From Polynucleobacter sp. MWH-Aus1W21 (GTDB taxonomy: Bacteria; Pseudomonadota; Gammaproteobacteria; Burkholderiales; Burkholderiaceae), in the NCBI RefSeq assembly GCF_018687275.1, contig NZ_CP061287.1, forward strand, positions 1,178,001 to 1,242,000: DNA of 64,000 nt. The letters are read 5' to 3'. The notes under the pieces were generated by a model. That model was not told where the DNA came from. It was given only the letters and a program-made list of their open reading frames with translations, and did not search any database. Shown here in pieces: positions 44,195 to 54,269 of the stretch. How positions within the stretch are numbered: the first letter of the stretch is position 1; every line of letters begins with the position of its first letter. The position numbers and the translations under genes were made by a program.

Positions 44195-45832
44195 TTAGGT
44201 CAGCTCTGCAGCTGCAAAAAGCTCTTTGGTATAGGTTTGGCGGGGGTGCTTGATCAGAGTTTCCGTATCACCAAACTCCACCACTTTGCCGCCTTTGAGG
44301 ACCATTACCTCGTGAGACATGGCTCTGATAACTGCTAAATCATGACTGATCATCAGATAGGCTAAGTTGTACTTCTTTTGCAGCTCGGTCAATAAGGCAA
44401 GTACCTGCTTCTGGATAGAAACATCTAACGCAGAGGTAGGCTCATCTAGAACCAAAATTTGGGGACGCAAGATAAGTGCACGGGCAATCGCAATGCGCTG
44501 ACGCTGGCCACCAGAAAATTCATGGGGATAACGTAGCAGAGCGGATCGATCTAACCCAACCTCTTTAAGCATATCCACCACGCGAGTTTCGCGCTCAGTA
44601 GCAGACAGCTTCGGAAAGTGGACATCCAAACCTTCGGAAACGATTTGCAATACATTCATGCGCGGCGATAAAGATCCAAATGGATCCTGAAAGATCACTT
44701 GCAAACTGGAGCGCAACGCCCTTCTCTCAACTGGCTTTAGCTTCTGCCAGTCACTACCAAGGACATCAACTTCACCAGTGACCTGCGCTGCTGAGTCGCC
44801 CAATAGCCCCAGGACGGCCATACCCAGGGTTGTCTTTCCAGAACCAGATTCACCAATCACGCCAATGGTTTGGCCCTGCTTTAGCGAGAAGCTGACTTTT
44901 TTCAGAACCTTATGTGGTGGCGCTTTTTTAAACCAAGATACCGGCTCTGCGCTTGGGTAGGCGACAGACAACTCTTCTGTTTTTAATAACACGGGAGCCA
45001 GTGGCATCAGCGGTGCCAAGTCACGTACAGGCTCGCTATTGACCAAAGCGCGGGTATATGGATCTTCAGGATGCTCAAACACTTGTTTCGTTGCTCCAGA
45101 CTCCATCAAATTGCCTTGGTTTAGCACTGCTACACGCTGCGCAAAATGCTTCACCAAATTAAGGTCATGAGTGATCAATAAAATCCCCATGCCACCATCA
45201 TCTTTAGACTCCTCTTGTAGCTCTTTAAGTAATTCCAAAATCTGTAAACGCAAACTCACATCTAACGCTGTTGTCGGTTCATCAGCGATCAGAAGGCGTG
45301 GCTTACATGCCAATGCCATCGCAATCATGGCGCGCTGCCTCTGACCACCAGAGAGTTGATGCGAATAAGAGTGAAAACGGCGCTCTGGTTCAGGAATGCC
45401 TGTCTTGCGCAGTAAATCAACCGCGGCATCCACCGCATCTGCTTTAGAGATCAATGGCTGATAAATCTGCACCGCTTCAATAATTTGATTGCCTACCGTA
45501 AATAGCGGATTTAAAGCCGTCATCGGCTCCTGAAAAACCATGGCAATTTCGCGGCCACGAATCTCTCGAATGTCCTGAATAGACATGGATAGCAAATCGA
45601 CTTCGCCCTTCCCGTCTTTTCTATTCCAGAGAATCTTTCCAGAAACTTTCGCGCCTTCCGGCTCAAGTCTGAGTGGCGCTAGCGCCGTCAGGGTCTTACC
45701 AGAACCAGACTCACCTACGAGTGCAACACGTTCACCTATACCGATTTCTAAATCAAGATGATTGACGGCAAACTTTTCGCGACGACCCGTTCCAAAAGAA
45801 ATGCACAGATCTTCATAGCGCAACAAACTCAT
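44195..45832 (-). CDS. yejF: peptide ABC transporter ATPase, duplicated type
   Basis: A 545-residue protein with two full ABC domains in one chain. Each has a Walker A (ALVGESGSGKT, GVIGESGSGKT), an LSGGQRQR or FSGGQRQR signature and a Walker B followed by DEPT(T/S)ALD. The first half also has an oligopeptide-transporter-type LEPEGAKVSGKI region. It energises the YejBE permease for uptake of peptides and related compounds such as microcin C. The start overlaps yejE by 4 bases. Confidence 0.94.
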   Translation of the reverse strand: MSLLRYEDLCISFGTGRREKFAVNHLDLEIGIGERVALVGESGSGKTLTALAPLRLEPEGAKVSGKILWNRKDGKGEVDLLSMSIQDIREIRGREIAMVFQEPMTALNPLFTVGNQIIEAVQIYQPLISKADAVDAAVDLLRKTGIPEPERRFHSYSHQLSGGQRQRAMIAMALACKPRLLIADEPTTALDVSLRLQILELLKELQEESKDDGGMGILLITHDLNLVKHFAQRVAVLNQGNLMESGATKQVFEHPEDPYTRALVNSEPVRDLAPLMPLAPVLLKTEELSVAYPSAEPVSWFKKAPPHKVLKKVSFSLKQGQTIGVIGESGSGKTTLGMAVLGLLGDSAAQVTGEVDVLGSDWQKLKPVERRALRSSLQVIFQDPFGSLSPRMNVLQIVSEGLDVHFPKLSATERETRVVDMLKEVGLDRSALLRYPHEFSGGQRQRIAIARALILRPQILVLDEPTSALDVSIQKQVLALLTELQKKYNLAYLMISHDLAVIRAMSHEVMVLKGGKVVEFGDTETLIKHPRQTYTKELFAAAELT

Positions 45833-46854
45833 GAGCGACCTCCACTCATCAAGCCGGCTTTACGAGAATCAAATGCGTTACGTAATGCCTCGCCCATAAA
45901 GGTTAATAGCAGCAAGGTTGCTACCAAAACCACAAAGGTTGATAAGGAGATCCACCAAGCATCAAGATTACTCTTGCCTTGAGATAACAGCTCACCCAAG
46001 CTTGGCGTTCCTGGAGGCACTCCCAAGCCCAAGAAATCCAAGCTCGTTAAAGAAAGAATTGCTGCACTCATGCGGAATGGCAAAAAGGTAATCACTGGTG
46101 TCAAGCTGTTGGGCAAGATATGGCGCCACATAATCTGCACATTGGTAAGACCTAATGCGCGTGCCGCACGCACATACTCCAAGGCGCGGTTGCGGAAGAA
46201 TTCCGCACGAACGTAATCCGATAAGCCCATCCAACCAAAGGCTGCCAGCAAAATGATGAGCAAGGAAACGCTGGGGTTAAAGATCGAAGCAAAAATAATA
46301 AGTAAGTACAACTCCGGCATGGCCGACCAAATCTCAATCAGTCGCTGAGAAATCAAATCAAACTTACCGCCAAAGAATCCCATCAGGGATCCAGTAATGA
46401 TGCCCACACTGACACCAACAATGGTGAGCGCCAAACCAAAAAGAATGGATAAGCGAAAGCCGTAGATCAAACGTGCCAGCACATCGCGCCCGCGGTCATC
46501 CGTCCCCAGCCAGTTTTCCCATGAAGGTGGTGCTGGATTAGGCACTTTAGAGAAGTAATTAAGTGTCTCGTAGCTATAGTGAATCGGTGGATAGATTGCC
46601 CAGTTACCGTTACTCGTAATATTTTGACGAATGTCTGGATCCAAGAAATCCGTCGGCGTGGCGAAGTCTCCACCAAATACCGTTTCTGGCTGACTCTTCA
46701 CGATCGGAAAATAGAAATGGCCTTCATAGCGAACCACCAAAGGCTTGTCATTAGCAATCAACTCGGCGCACATCGATAAACCGAAGAGCACCATGAAAAT
46801 CCATAGGCTGGCGTAGCCCATGCGACTATTTTTAAAACGTTGCCAACGATTCAT
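45829..46854 (-). CDS. yejE: peptide ABC transporter permease
   Basis: A 341-residue inner-membrane permease with about six helices. It starts MNRWQRFKNSRMGYASLW and contains the large periplasmic loop with GNWAIYPPIHYSYETLN and the LGTDDRGRDVLARL motif typical of DppC/YejE proteins, plus an EAA-type loop (EYVRAARALGLTNVQIMWRHILPN, split). The ATG at 46854 forms an ATGA overlap with the yejB stop, which decides it over an upstream start at 46905. Confidence 0.94.
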   Translation of the reverse strand: MNRWQRFKNSRMGYASLWIFMVLFGLSMCAELIANDKPLVVRYEGHFYFPIVKSQPETVFGGDFATPTDFLDPDIRQNITSNGNWAIYPPIHYSYETLNYFSKVPNPAPPSWENWLGTDDRGRDVLARLIYGFRLSILFGLALTIVGVSVGIITGSLMGFFGGKFDLISQRLIEIWSAMPELYLLIIFASIFNPSVSLLIILLAAFGWMGLSDYVRAEFFRNRALEYVRAARALGLTNVQIMWRHILPNSLTPVITFLPFRMSAAILSLTSLDFLGLGVPPGTPSLGELLSQGKSNLDAWWISLSTFVVLVATLLLLTFMGEALRNAFDSRKAGLMSGGRS

Positions 46855-47927
46855 GAACCGCCTCCCGCACCAAACTGAATGCGTGGGTCTATGTATACAT
46901 AGCAAAGATCAGAAATTAACTTTGTAAATAAACCAATTAAGGTGAATAAGTACAGAGTGCCAAACACTACTGGGTAGTCACGGCGCATCACTGACTCATA
47001 TGAAAGCAAGCCAAGCCCATCCAAAGAGAACAAAGTCTCTATCAATAAGGAGCCCGTAAAGAATGCGCCAATAAACGCTGCAGGGAAACCTGTTACCAGT
47101 GGCAAGAGTGCATTGCGGAAGACATGCTTCCAAAGAACTTGTTTTTCCGTAAGTCCTTTTGCGCGTGCAGTCAGAACGTATTGCTTACGAATCTCCTCTA
47201 AGAATGAATTCTTAGTCAGCATCGTGACCACTGCAAAACTTCCTAGAACAGATGCGGTAATTGGCAACACTAAATGCCACAAGTAATCCATCACCTTACC
47301 TATGAGACTGAGATCACTCCAGTTATCGGAAGTTAAGCCTCTTAGCGGGAAGATTTGTAAAAAACTTCCTCCACCAAAGACAACAAGCAATAAGACGCCC
47401 AACACAAATCCTGGAATCGCATAGCCCACGAGGATCATGCTGCTAGTGATGGCATCAAAACGTGAGCCATCACGGACTGCCTTCGCTATTCCCAAAGGAA
47501 TAGAAACTAAATAGGTAATAAAGAAGGTCCATAAACCGATGCTGATCGATACCGGCAATTTAGAAACTACTAAACGCCAAACGCTTTCATGTTGGTAATA
47601 GCTTTGACCTAAATCGAATCTAGCAAAACGGCCCAACATCATGAAATAACGCTCAAGAGGTGGCTTATCAAAACCATATAAGGCTTTTACTTCCTCGAGG
47701 CGTTGCGCATCGACACCCTGACGCCCGCGATACGTCGCGCCAGAACCCGAAGACTCAGAACCACCCGTGGCTGCACTGCCTTTGCCTTTTAATTCCAATA
47801 CCATTTGCTCTACTGGTCCACCCGGAACAAATTGCACTACGGCGAAGGTAAGAGTTAATACACCTAAGATCGTTGGGATCATCAAGAGCAAACGTTTGAA
47901 GATGTAGGCGCGCATTTGACCCTGCAT
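46851..47927 (-). CDS. yejB: peptide ABC transporter permease
   Basis: A 358-residue inner-membrane permease of the DppB/YejB class. The N-terminal RAYIFKRLLLMIPTILGVLTLTF helix region, the FVPGGPVEQMV motif and an EAA loop (TARAKGLTEKQVLWKHVFRN) mark the family. A Gly/Ser-rich insert near 45-65 is typical of YejB. The start overlaps the yejA stop by one base (TAATG), and the stop overlaps yejE. Confidence 0.94.
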   Translation of the reverse strand: MQGQMRAYIFKRLLLMIPTILGVLTLTFAVVQFVPGGPVEQMVLELKGKGSAATGGSESSGSGATYRGRQGVDAQRLEEVKALYGFDKPPLERYFMMLGRFARFDLGQSYYQHESVWRLVVSKLPVSISIGLWTFFITYLVSIPLGIAKAVRDGSRFDAITSSMILVGYAIPGFVLGVLLLVVFGGGSFLQIFPLRGLTSDNWSDLSLIGKVMDYLWHLVLPITASVLGSFAVVTMLTKNSFLEEIRKQYVLTARAKGLTEKQVLWKHVFRNALLPLVTGFPAAFIGAFFTGSLLIETLFSLDGLGLLSYESVMRRDYPVVFGTLYLFTLIGLFTKLISDLCYVYIDPRIQFGAGGGS

Positions 47928-49795
47928 TATTTAGACTCCTCTTTCCACCAATTTTGCATGATCCACAGCTCTGCTGAATAGTACAGAGGTGGCTCTGGGT
48001 AGCGCATCTCGTGACGGAAGGCAACGCGATGGGTTGGGTTGTACCACTGAGGAACTACGTAATAACTATTCCACAAGACACGATCAAGTGCTCTCGTAGC
48101 GGTTCTTAACTGCTCACGATTTTGCGCTTTGGTAATTTCTTCAATCAAAGCATCAACTACGGGTGATTGCACACCAATCACATTATCGGAACCCTTTTCT
48201 TTAGCTGCTTGGCTACCAAAGCGGTCCCAGAGTTCGTTGCCTGGGTTTTGAGAATCCTGGAATCGTACGGTGGTCATATCAAAGTCATATTCATTCATAC
48301 GCTTTTGATGCAAGGCAAAGTCGCTCGTACGAATATCTACCTGTACACCCAACTTCTCTAAGTTCCGGACATACGCAGATATCACCCGCAAGAAGAAACC
48401 GCCATCTTCCACAATCTCAAAACGAAATGGCTCACCCTTTTCATTGCGCAATGCGCCGTCGCGATACTGCCATCCCGCATGCATGAGAAGCTCTCGCGCT
48501 TTTTTCAGGTTCTGACGCAAACTTCCAGGTGGCTTAGTTGATGGTGCCGCAGGCATTGGACCAAAAACAGCATCTGGAACCCACTGTGGATATTTAACTT
48601 TCAGAGGTTTAAGTAATTTCAACTCAGCTTCAGTTGGTTTACGAGGGCCGTCAAAATTGGCACTTAAGTCGCTATTCGTAAAGTAGCTATTGATGCGACT
48701 GTATTGATCAAAAAATATCTGACGATTGAGCCACTCAAAATCTAAGGCATATCCCAATGCTTCGCGAACACGCGCATCCTTAAAGATTGGGCGACGTACA
48801 TTCATTGCAAAACCTTGCATACCAGCGCCATTGTGATTAAGGAATGCTTTCTTTAATAAGATGCCTTTATCAAACTTTGAACCAACATAGCCTTTGGCCC
48901 AGATTTTGGCGCGATACTCCACTAGAGCATCAAACTCCCCTGCCTTAAAGGCTTCTAACCTGACAGCATCATCACTGTAGAGCTTGTACAGCACTCGATC
49001 AAAGTTATAAAAACCAACGCGCACATTCAAGGGTTTGCTGAGTTGATCGGCCCAATAGTTTGGGTTCTTTTTATAAACAATCGACTTGCCAGCTTTAAAT
49101 GACTCAATCAAATAAGGACCGCTTGCGATAGGCGCTTCAAAGGCGAGTTTCTCAAATGGAATCATCGATCCATCAGACCGCTTACCCCAGTTGCGTGAAA
49201 ACACAGGAAAGGTGCCAGCGAGAATTGGCAGCTCTGCATTGTCATTTTTAAAGTCAAAGCGGATGGAGCGCTCAGATAAAATTACCGCTTCTTTAATATC
49301 AGCAAAAGTTGTCTTGTAGCGTGGGTGGGCTTTACCACTCATTAAAGTATCAAAGCTATATTTAACGTCAGCTGCCAATACTGGACTGCCATCAGAAAAC
49401 TTTGCTTCTGAACGAATATGAAACGTCACGGATTTGTGATCTTTGGCTACTTGGATATCGTCTGCCAATAACCCGTAAATACTCGACACCTCATCAGCGC
49501 TTCCCTCAGCCAAAGACTCAAACATCAAATCTATACCCGGAGCGGTAATGCCACGCAGAGTAAACGGATTAAATTTATCAAAACTGGTTCTTTGCCCTGG
49601 ATTGGGCAATACCAAGGTTCCCCCACGGGGAGCATTTGGATTAACGTAATCAAAATGGGCAAATCCATCGAGATACTTGGGTTTGCCGTATTGCGCAATG
49701 CCCTGTCCCGCCATGGCTGCATTGACTCCTAGCCCTACTAGCAGGGCTAGCAGCAGGAAATGGGCAATTTGGCGAATGGGTTTTAAGGTGGGCAT
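47927..49795 (-). CDS. yejA: periplasmic peptide-binding protein of the Yej transporter
   Basis: A 622-residue family 5 extracellular binding protein. It has a signal peptide (about 1-30), GIAQYGKPKYLDGFAHFDY near the start and the family block DVKYSFDTL. Later segments include REALGYALDFEWLNRQIFFD and an RFQDSQNPGNELWDRFGS stretch characteristic of YejA. It is the first gene of yejABEF, all genes coupled. It diverges from fabI. Confidence 0.94.
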   Translation of the reverse strand: MPTLKPIRQIAHFLLLALLVGLGVNAAMAGQGIAQYGKPKYLDGFAHFDYVNPNAPRGGTLVLPNPGQRTSFDKFNPFTLRGITAPGIDLMFESLAEGSADEVSSIYGLLADDIQVAKDHKSVTFHIRSEAKFSDGSPVLAADVKYSFDTLMSGKAHPRYKTTFADIKEAVILSERSIRFDFKNDNAELPILAGTFPVFSRNWGKRSDGSMIPFEKLAFEAPIASGPYLIESFKAGKSIVYKKNPNYWADQLSKPLNVRVGFYNFDRVLYKLYSDDAVRLEAFKAGEFDALVEYRAKIWAKGYVGSKFDKGILLKKAFLNHNGAGMQGFAMNVRRPIFKDARVREALGYALDFEWLNRQIFFDQYSRINSYFTNSDLSANFDGPRKPTEAELKLLKPLKVKYPQWVPDAVFGPMPAAPSTKPPGSLRQNLKKARELLMHAGWQYRDGALRNEKGEPFRFEIVEDGGFFLRVISAYVRNLEKLGVQVDIRTSDFALHQKRMNEYDFDMTTVRFQDSQNPGNELWDRFGSQAAKEKGSDNVIGVQSPVVDALIEEITKAQNREQLRTATRALDRVLWNSYYVVPQWYNPTHRVAFRHEMRYPEPPLYYSAELWIMQNWWKEESK

Positions 49796-49845
49796 ATATG
49801 CAACAATTGTAGATAGCTAATCATATTTGAAGCAAAGGACACAAC

Positions 49846-50631
49846 ATGGGCTTTCTCTCCGGCAAAAAAATCCTCATTACCGGCCTCCTCTCTAACCGCT
49901 CCATTGCCTATGGCATCGCCAAGGCCTGCCACCGCGAAGGCGCTGAACTAGCCTTTACCTACGTGGGTGAACGCTTCAAGGACCGCATTGTCGATTTTGC
50001 AAAAGAATTCAATACCAACCTCATTTTTGACTGTGATGTGGGCAGCGATGAGCAAATCAGCGCCCTTTTTAAGGATTTAGCTAAATCCTGGCCTCAGTTT
50101 GATGGTTTTGTACATGCAATTGGTTTTGCACCGCGCGAAGCGATTGCTGGTGATTTTTTAGATGGCCTCTCACGTGAAGGCTTCAAGATTGCCCACGACA
50201 TTTCAGCGTACAGCTTTCCAGCGATGGCAAAAGAAGCTTTACCGATGTTGCGCGATAAATCGTCTTTACTCACCCTGACTTATTTGGGTTCGATGAAGAA
50301 TGTTCCTAACTACAACACCATGGGTTTAGCTAAAGCTTCTCTTGAAGCTTCCGTGCGCTACCTAGCTGGCTCGGTTGGCCCTAAGGGCATTCGTGCTAAC
50401 GGTATTTCTGCTGGCCCAATTAAAACTTTGGCGGCATCTGGCATCAAAGGCTTTGGCAAGATTTTGGAAGCAGTTGAACAAACAGCACCACTCCGCCGCA
50501 ATGTAACCATTGATGATGTGGGCAACACTGCAGCATTCTTGTTGTCCGATTTAGCAAACGGCATTACTGCTGAAATCATTTATGTAGATAACGGCTTTAG
50601 CCAAGTAGTTGGCGGAATGGACGAAGTTTGA
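49846..50631 (+). CDS. fabI: enoyl-ACP reductase (NADH)
   Basis: A 261-residue short-chain dehydrogenase-type enzyme for the last reduction step of fatty acid elongation. The cofactor site is ITGLLSNRSIAYGIA; the catalytic pair is Tyr156 and Lys163 (NYNTMGLAK), the same numbers as in E. coli FabI. HAIGFAPRE carries Gly93, the residue whose change causes triclosan resistance in E. coli, so it should be sensitive. It diverges from yejA and overlaps the chrA start by 4 bases. Confidence 0.96.
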   Translation: MGFLSGKKILITGLLSNRSIAYGIAKACHREGAELAFTYVGERFKDRIVDFAKEFNTNLIFDCDVGSDEQISALFKDLAKSWPQFDGFVHAIGFAPREAIAGDFLDGLSREGFKIAHDISAYSFPAMAKEALPMLRDKSSLLTLTYLGSMKNVPNYNTMGLAKASLEASVRYLAGSVGPKGIRANGISAGPIKTLAASGIKGFGKILEAVEQTAPLRRNVTIDDVGNTAAFLLSDLANGITAEIIYVDNGFSQVVGGMDEV

Positions 50632-51956
50632 GCGTTCCTCTACGCGAGGCCCTGAAATTTTGGGCTAAGCTAGGCTTCATTAGTTTTGGTGGGCCAGCAG
50701 GACAAATCGCCGTTCTGCACCAAGAGTTAGTTGAAAAGCGTCGCTGGATTTCTGAGCGGCGCTTTTTACATGCACTGAACTATTGCATGCTGCTCCCTGG
50801 GCCTGAAGCCCAACAACTCGTGACCTACATAGGCTGGCTCATGCACCGCAGTTGGGGCGGCATTCTGGCGGGCATACTTTTTGTACTGCCTTCTCTATTC
50901 ATATTGATTGGCTTATCCTGGGTTTACCTTACATTTGGACAAGTTCCTTGGATTGCAGCCATCTTTTTTGGTATTAAGCCCGCAGTCACTGCCATCGTAT
51001 TGCACGCTGCCGTACGTATTGGTAAGCGCACCATTCACAACCAAGCACTGCAATGGATTGCCTTAGGTTCTTTCTTGGCCATCTTCATTCTCAATCTTGC
51101 CTTTCCGATCATCGTGGCGATTGCTGCTGCTATTGGCTATTGGGGTGGCAAAAAATATCCCGAATATTTTCAACAAAAAAATATTCATGACAGCAAAGAG
51201 CCTAGCGGATTCGGCAATGCAATCGTTGATGATTACACTCCGACTCCCGAACATGCGCAATTTAGTTATCAAAAAACGATTCGTCATTCGCTAATTGCAC
51301 TCAGCTTTTGGTTGCTACCTATGGGTGGATTGATTGCTCTCTTTGGCTGGAAGACGTTATATCCACAGATAGCCTGGTTCTTTAGTAAGGCAGCCTTTCT
51401 GACTTTTGGTGGTGCATATGCAGTACTTCCCTATGTATATCAAGGCGCCGTTGATCACTTCCATTGGCTGAGCGCGAATCAAATGATTGATGGTTTGGCG
51501 CTTGGTGAAACCACCCCAGGACCGTTGATCATGGTGGTTGCTTTTGTGGGCTACCTTGCTGGTCATATTCAACATTTGATAGGCGCTAGCAATCCTTTTT
51601 GGTTTGGAGTGCTGGGGGCATGTGTTGCTACTTGGTTTACTTTCTTGCCTTCCTTCTTTTTTATCCTGGTTGGCGGCCCGCTGATTGAATCAACTCACGG
51701 GAAACTTGGTTTTACAGCCCCGCTAACTGCTATCACCGCCGCTGTTGTTGGCGTCATCGCCAATCTAGGTCTCTTTTTTGCATATCATGTCTTTTTACCG
51801 AGGGGCTTTGGTGGTTCGATTTCTTGGATCTCGATCTTAATCTGCGCCTTAGCTGGATTGGCCTTATTTAAATTTCAAAAAGGTGTTCTCACGGTATTGG
51901 GTGGGTCAGCCTTAGCTGGATTACTCTTCTATTACATCTCAATATTGATGGGGTGA
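50628..51956 (+). CDS. chrA: chromate transporter, long-chain ChrA
   Basis: A 442-residue inner-membrane protein with two homologous halves of about five to six helices each, as in long-chain CHR proteins that expel chromate. Half one begins FWAKLGFISFGGPAGQIAVLHQELV; half two has FFSKAAFLTFGGAYAVLPYVYQGAV, the repeated signature. PGPEAQQL and TTPGPLIMV are the matching PGP motifs. It starts at a TTG overlapping the fabI stop (TTGA), so the two are coupled, an odd pairing of housekeeping and resistance genes. Confidence 0.92.
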   Translation: MSVPLREALKFWAKLGFISFGGPAGQIAVLHQELVEKRRWISERRFLHALNYCMLLPGPEAQQLVTYIGWLMHRSWGGILAGILFVLPSLFILIGLSWVYLTFGQVPWIAAIFFGIKPAVTAIVLHAAVRIGKRTIHNQALQWIALGSFLAIFILNLAFPIIVAIAAAIGYWGGKKYPEYFQQKNIHDSKEPSGFGNAIVDDYTPTPEHAQFSYQKTIRHSLIALSFWLLPMGGLIALFGWKTLYPQIAWFFSKAAFLTFGGAYAVLPYVYQGAVDHFHWLSANQMIDGLALGETTPGPLIMVVAFVGYLAGHIQHLIGASNPFWFGVLGACVATWFTFLPSFFFILVGGPLIESTHGKLGFTAPLTAITAAVVGVIANLGLFFAYHVFLPRGFGGSISWISILICALAGLALFKFQKGVLTVLGGSALAGLLFYYISILMG

Positions 51957-51977
51957 GTTTTCCCCAAGATTGGCATA

Positions 51978-52862
51978 ATGGAAGTTATGCGAATCGAACC
52001 TCAAACCATCTCCCATCTTCAAGAATGGCTCGGTAAAACGGAGTCATTACAAGACACCGTTACATCAGCGCCAGTGCGCGCCCTATCGGCCACTTTAGAT
52101 CGTGAAGATCCTGCGCCAAGTAAAGGCACTTTTTTACCGGAGTTGTGGCACTGGCTGTACTTCTTACCTCATGCCCGCGAATCTGAAATTGGTCCTGACG
52201 GCCATCCAAAACGCGGCGGTTTTTTGCCTCCCGTTCCCTTGCCACGTCGCATGTGGGCAGGCAGCCGAATCGAATGGCTAAAACCATTAGCTGTTGGCGA
52301 TGAAATTGAAAGAGTTTCCACAATTGAGTCTGTCACTCATAAAGCAGGTCGCACTGGTGATTTGATTTTCGTATTGGTCAATCACAAGATCTCCAATCAA
52401 AATGGACTCGCAATTATTGAAGAACATGACATCGTGTATCGCGATGCTCCTGGACCAGACGAAAAGCCCGTAGCACCCACCCCCGCACCAACAGATGCCA
52501 AATGGAGCAAAACAATTACGCCAGATGATGTATTGCTGTTTCGCTACTCAGCACTGACATTTAATGGTCATCGCATTCACTATGATCGCAAATATGTCAC
52601 TGAGGTTGAGGGCTATCCAGGCTTAATCGTGCATGGTCCTTTAATTGCAACCCTACTGGTTGATTTAGTACGTCAAAGTATTCCAGGGTGCAAACTCAAG
52701 AGTTTTGAGTTCCGTGCAATACGGCCTACTTTTGATATCAATATATTTAAAGTAAATGCCAAACCTGATTTAGAAAAAGATCCTAGTGGTAAAACGATTT
52801 CGATCTGGGCACAAGACCATGAAGGCTGGCTCACCATGCAAGCAACCGCTGTTTTAGCCTAA
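51978..52862 (+). CDS. MaoC-type/FAS1-like acyl-CoA hydratase (mesaconyl-CoA hydratase-like)
   Basis: A 294-residue double-hotdog protein. The N-terminal half (about 1-155) matches the FAS1-like dehydratase domain, with PLPRRMWAGSRIEWLKPLAVGDEI. The C-terminal half carries the hydratase motif region RYSALTFNGHRIHYDRKYV with the catalytic Asn/His, and IVHGPLIATLL. Such enzymes hydrate C4 or C5 dicarboxyl-CoA esters such as mesaconyl-CoA to citramalyl- or malyl-type CoA. It is the first of three closely spaced metabolic genes followed by a binding protein. The substrate is inferred from family and neighbours. Confidence 0.85.
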   Translation: MEVMRIEPQTISHLQEWLGKTESLQDTVTSAPVRALSATLDREDPAPSKGTFLPELWHWLYFLPHARESEIGPDGHPKRGGFLPPVPLPRRMWAGSRIEWLKPLAVGDEIERVSTIESVTHKAGRTGDLIFVLVNHKISNQNGLAIIEEHDIVYRDAPGPDEKPVAPTPAPTDAKWSKTITPDDVLLFRYSALTFNGHRIHYDRKYVTEVEGYPGLIVHGPLIATLLVDLVRQSIPGCKLKSFEFRAIRPTFDINIFKVNAKPDLEKDPSGKTISIWAQDHEGWLTMQATAVLA

Positions 52863-52878
52863 TCAAATACTTTTATTT

Positions 52879-54255
52879 ATGACCAATCAACATCTTTCTC
52901 GTGAACTAGCTAACTTTGCGGCCAACCTTAAATCCGCAGACATACCTGATGAAGTCATGAGCCGCGCCGAAGATTTATTGGTGGACTGGTTTGGCTCTGC
53001 CATCGCTGGGAAAGGCTCGCGCCCCGTTGAGCTCATTACCCAATTTGCACAAAATATGGGTGGGTTTGATACAAACCACGCTGGCCCATCCGAGGTTCTC
53101 GTCTCTCGTAAAACCTCGAGCCCTTTTTTGGCGGCAATGGCAAATGCGGCAGCATCCCACGTAGCAGAGCAAGATGATGTACACAATGGCTCGGTCTTTC
53201 ATCCGGCAACGGTTGTATTTCCGCCGGCACTTGCTTGTGCTCAAGCAATTGGTGCATCTGGTGAAGAATTATTGGTTGCCGCAATAGCGGGCTATGAAGT
53301 TGGTATTCGAGTTGGTGAATTTCTAGGTCGCTCTCATTACAAAGTGTTTCACACCACTGGAACCGCTGGCACTCTTGCAGCGGCGGCTGCAGCTGGAAGA
53401 CTTCTGAAACTTTTGCCAGAGCAAATGCTCAACGCCTTTGGTTCAGCGGGGACACAGTCAGCTGGTCTTTGGGAATTTTTACGCGATGCTGCCGACTCTA
53501 AGCAACTACATACCGCACATGCAGCCTCTACCGGCTTAATGTCTGCTTATATTGCTCAAGCTGGCTTTACAGGTGCGCAGCACATCCTTGAGGGCAAGCA
53601 AGGACTCGCTGCTGGCATGTCCAGCGATAGCGATCCAAGTAAGCTCGTAGATCGATTGGGTAGTCGCTGGGCTTTAGCAGAGACTAGTTTTAAGTACTAC
53701 GCCTCATGCCGTCATACCCACCCTGCTGCTGACGCCTTATTACAAGTGATGTTGGCTAATAAGCTATCCCCTAGCGATATCGCCAAGGTCGAGACTTTAG
53801 TTCATCAGGGCGCTATCGATGTTTTAGGACCGGTCACTAATCCGGCCACCGTCCATCAATCGAAGTTTTCTATGGGCACAGTCTTGGCTTTAGTTGCTCA
53901 TTATCAATTTGCCGGTCTTCAAGAGTTCGACAAGCACTTTCATGATGATGAGATCTGCGCATTCCGCGAGCGCGTTACGATGACTCTGGATCCTGAAGTG
54001 GATGGTGCCTATCCACAACGCTGGATTGGTAAAGTCAAAGTACATTTAAAGAATGGGCAAGTATTGGATGGTCGTGTAGACGAACCTAAGGGCGATCCCG
54101 GCAATACCCTGTCTCGCGCAGAAATTACCGACAAAGCGATGCGTCTAGCCGCCTTTAGTGGTGGCGCCAGCCCAGCCGAGATGAATAAAGCAATTGATCT
54201 CTTGTGGAATATCCGCAAACAAGCCAAGATAGGCTTTCTACTTCCTTCGAATTAA
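52879..54255 (+). CDS. MmgE/PrpD family protein
   Basis: A 458-residue member of the family that includes 2-methylcitrate dehydratase, cis-aconitate decarboxylase and related isomerases. Landmarks are DWFGSAIAGKGSRP, the HVAEQDDVHNGSVFHPATVVFP active-site block (split by its Asp/His residues), AAIAGYEVGIRVGEF, FKYYASCRHTHPAADAL and the helical lid domain around 260-330. It starts 16 bases after the hydratase gene and precedes the CitE-like gene. Which reaction it runs cannot be told from sequence; a tricarboxylate or C5 dicarboxylate is plausible given its neighbours. Confidence 0.88.
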   Translation: MTNQHLSRELANFAANLKSADIPDEVMSRAEDLLVDWFGSAIAGKGSRPVELITQFAQNMGGFDTNHAGPSEVLVSRKTSSPFLAAMANAAASHVAEQDDVHNGSVFHPATVVFPPALACAQAIGASGEELLVAAIAGYEVGIRVGEFLGRSHYKVFHTTGTAGTLAAAAAAGRLLKLLPEQMLNAFGSAGTQSAGLWEFLRDAADSKQLHTAHAASTGLMSAYIAQAGFTGAQHILEGKQGLAAGMSSDSDPSKLVDRLGSRWALAETSFKYYASCRHTHPAADALLQVMLANKLSPSDIAKVETLVHQGAIDVLGPVTNPATVHQSKFSMGTVLALVAHYQFAGLQEFDKHFHDDEICAFRERVTMTLDPEVDGAYPQRWIGKVKVHLKNGQVLDGRVDEPKGDPGNTLSRAEITDKAMRLAAFSGGASPAEMNKAIDLLWNIRKQAKIGFLLPSN

Positions 54256-54269
54256 GCACATACCCACCT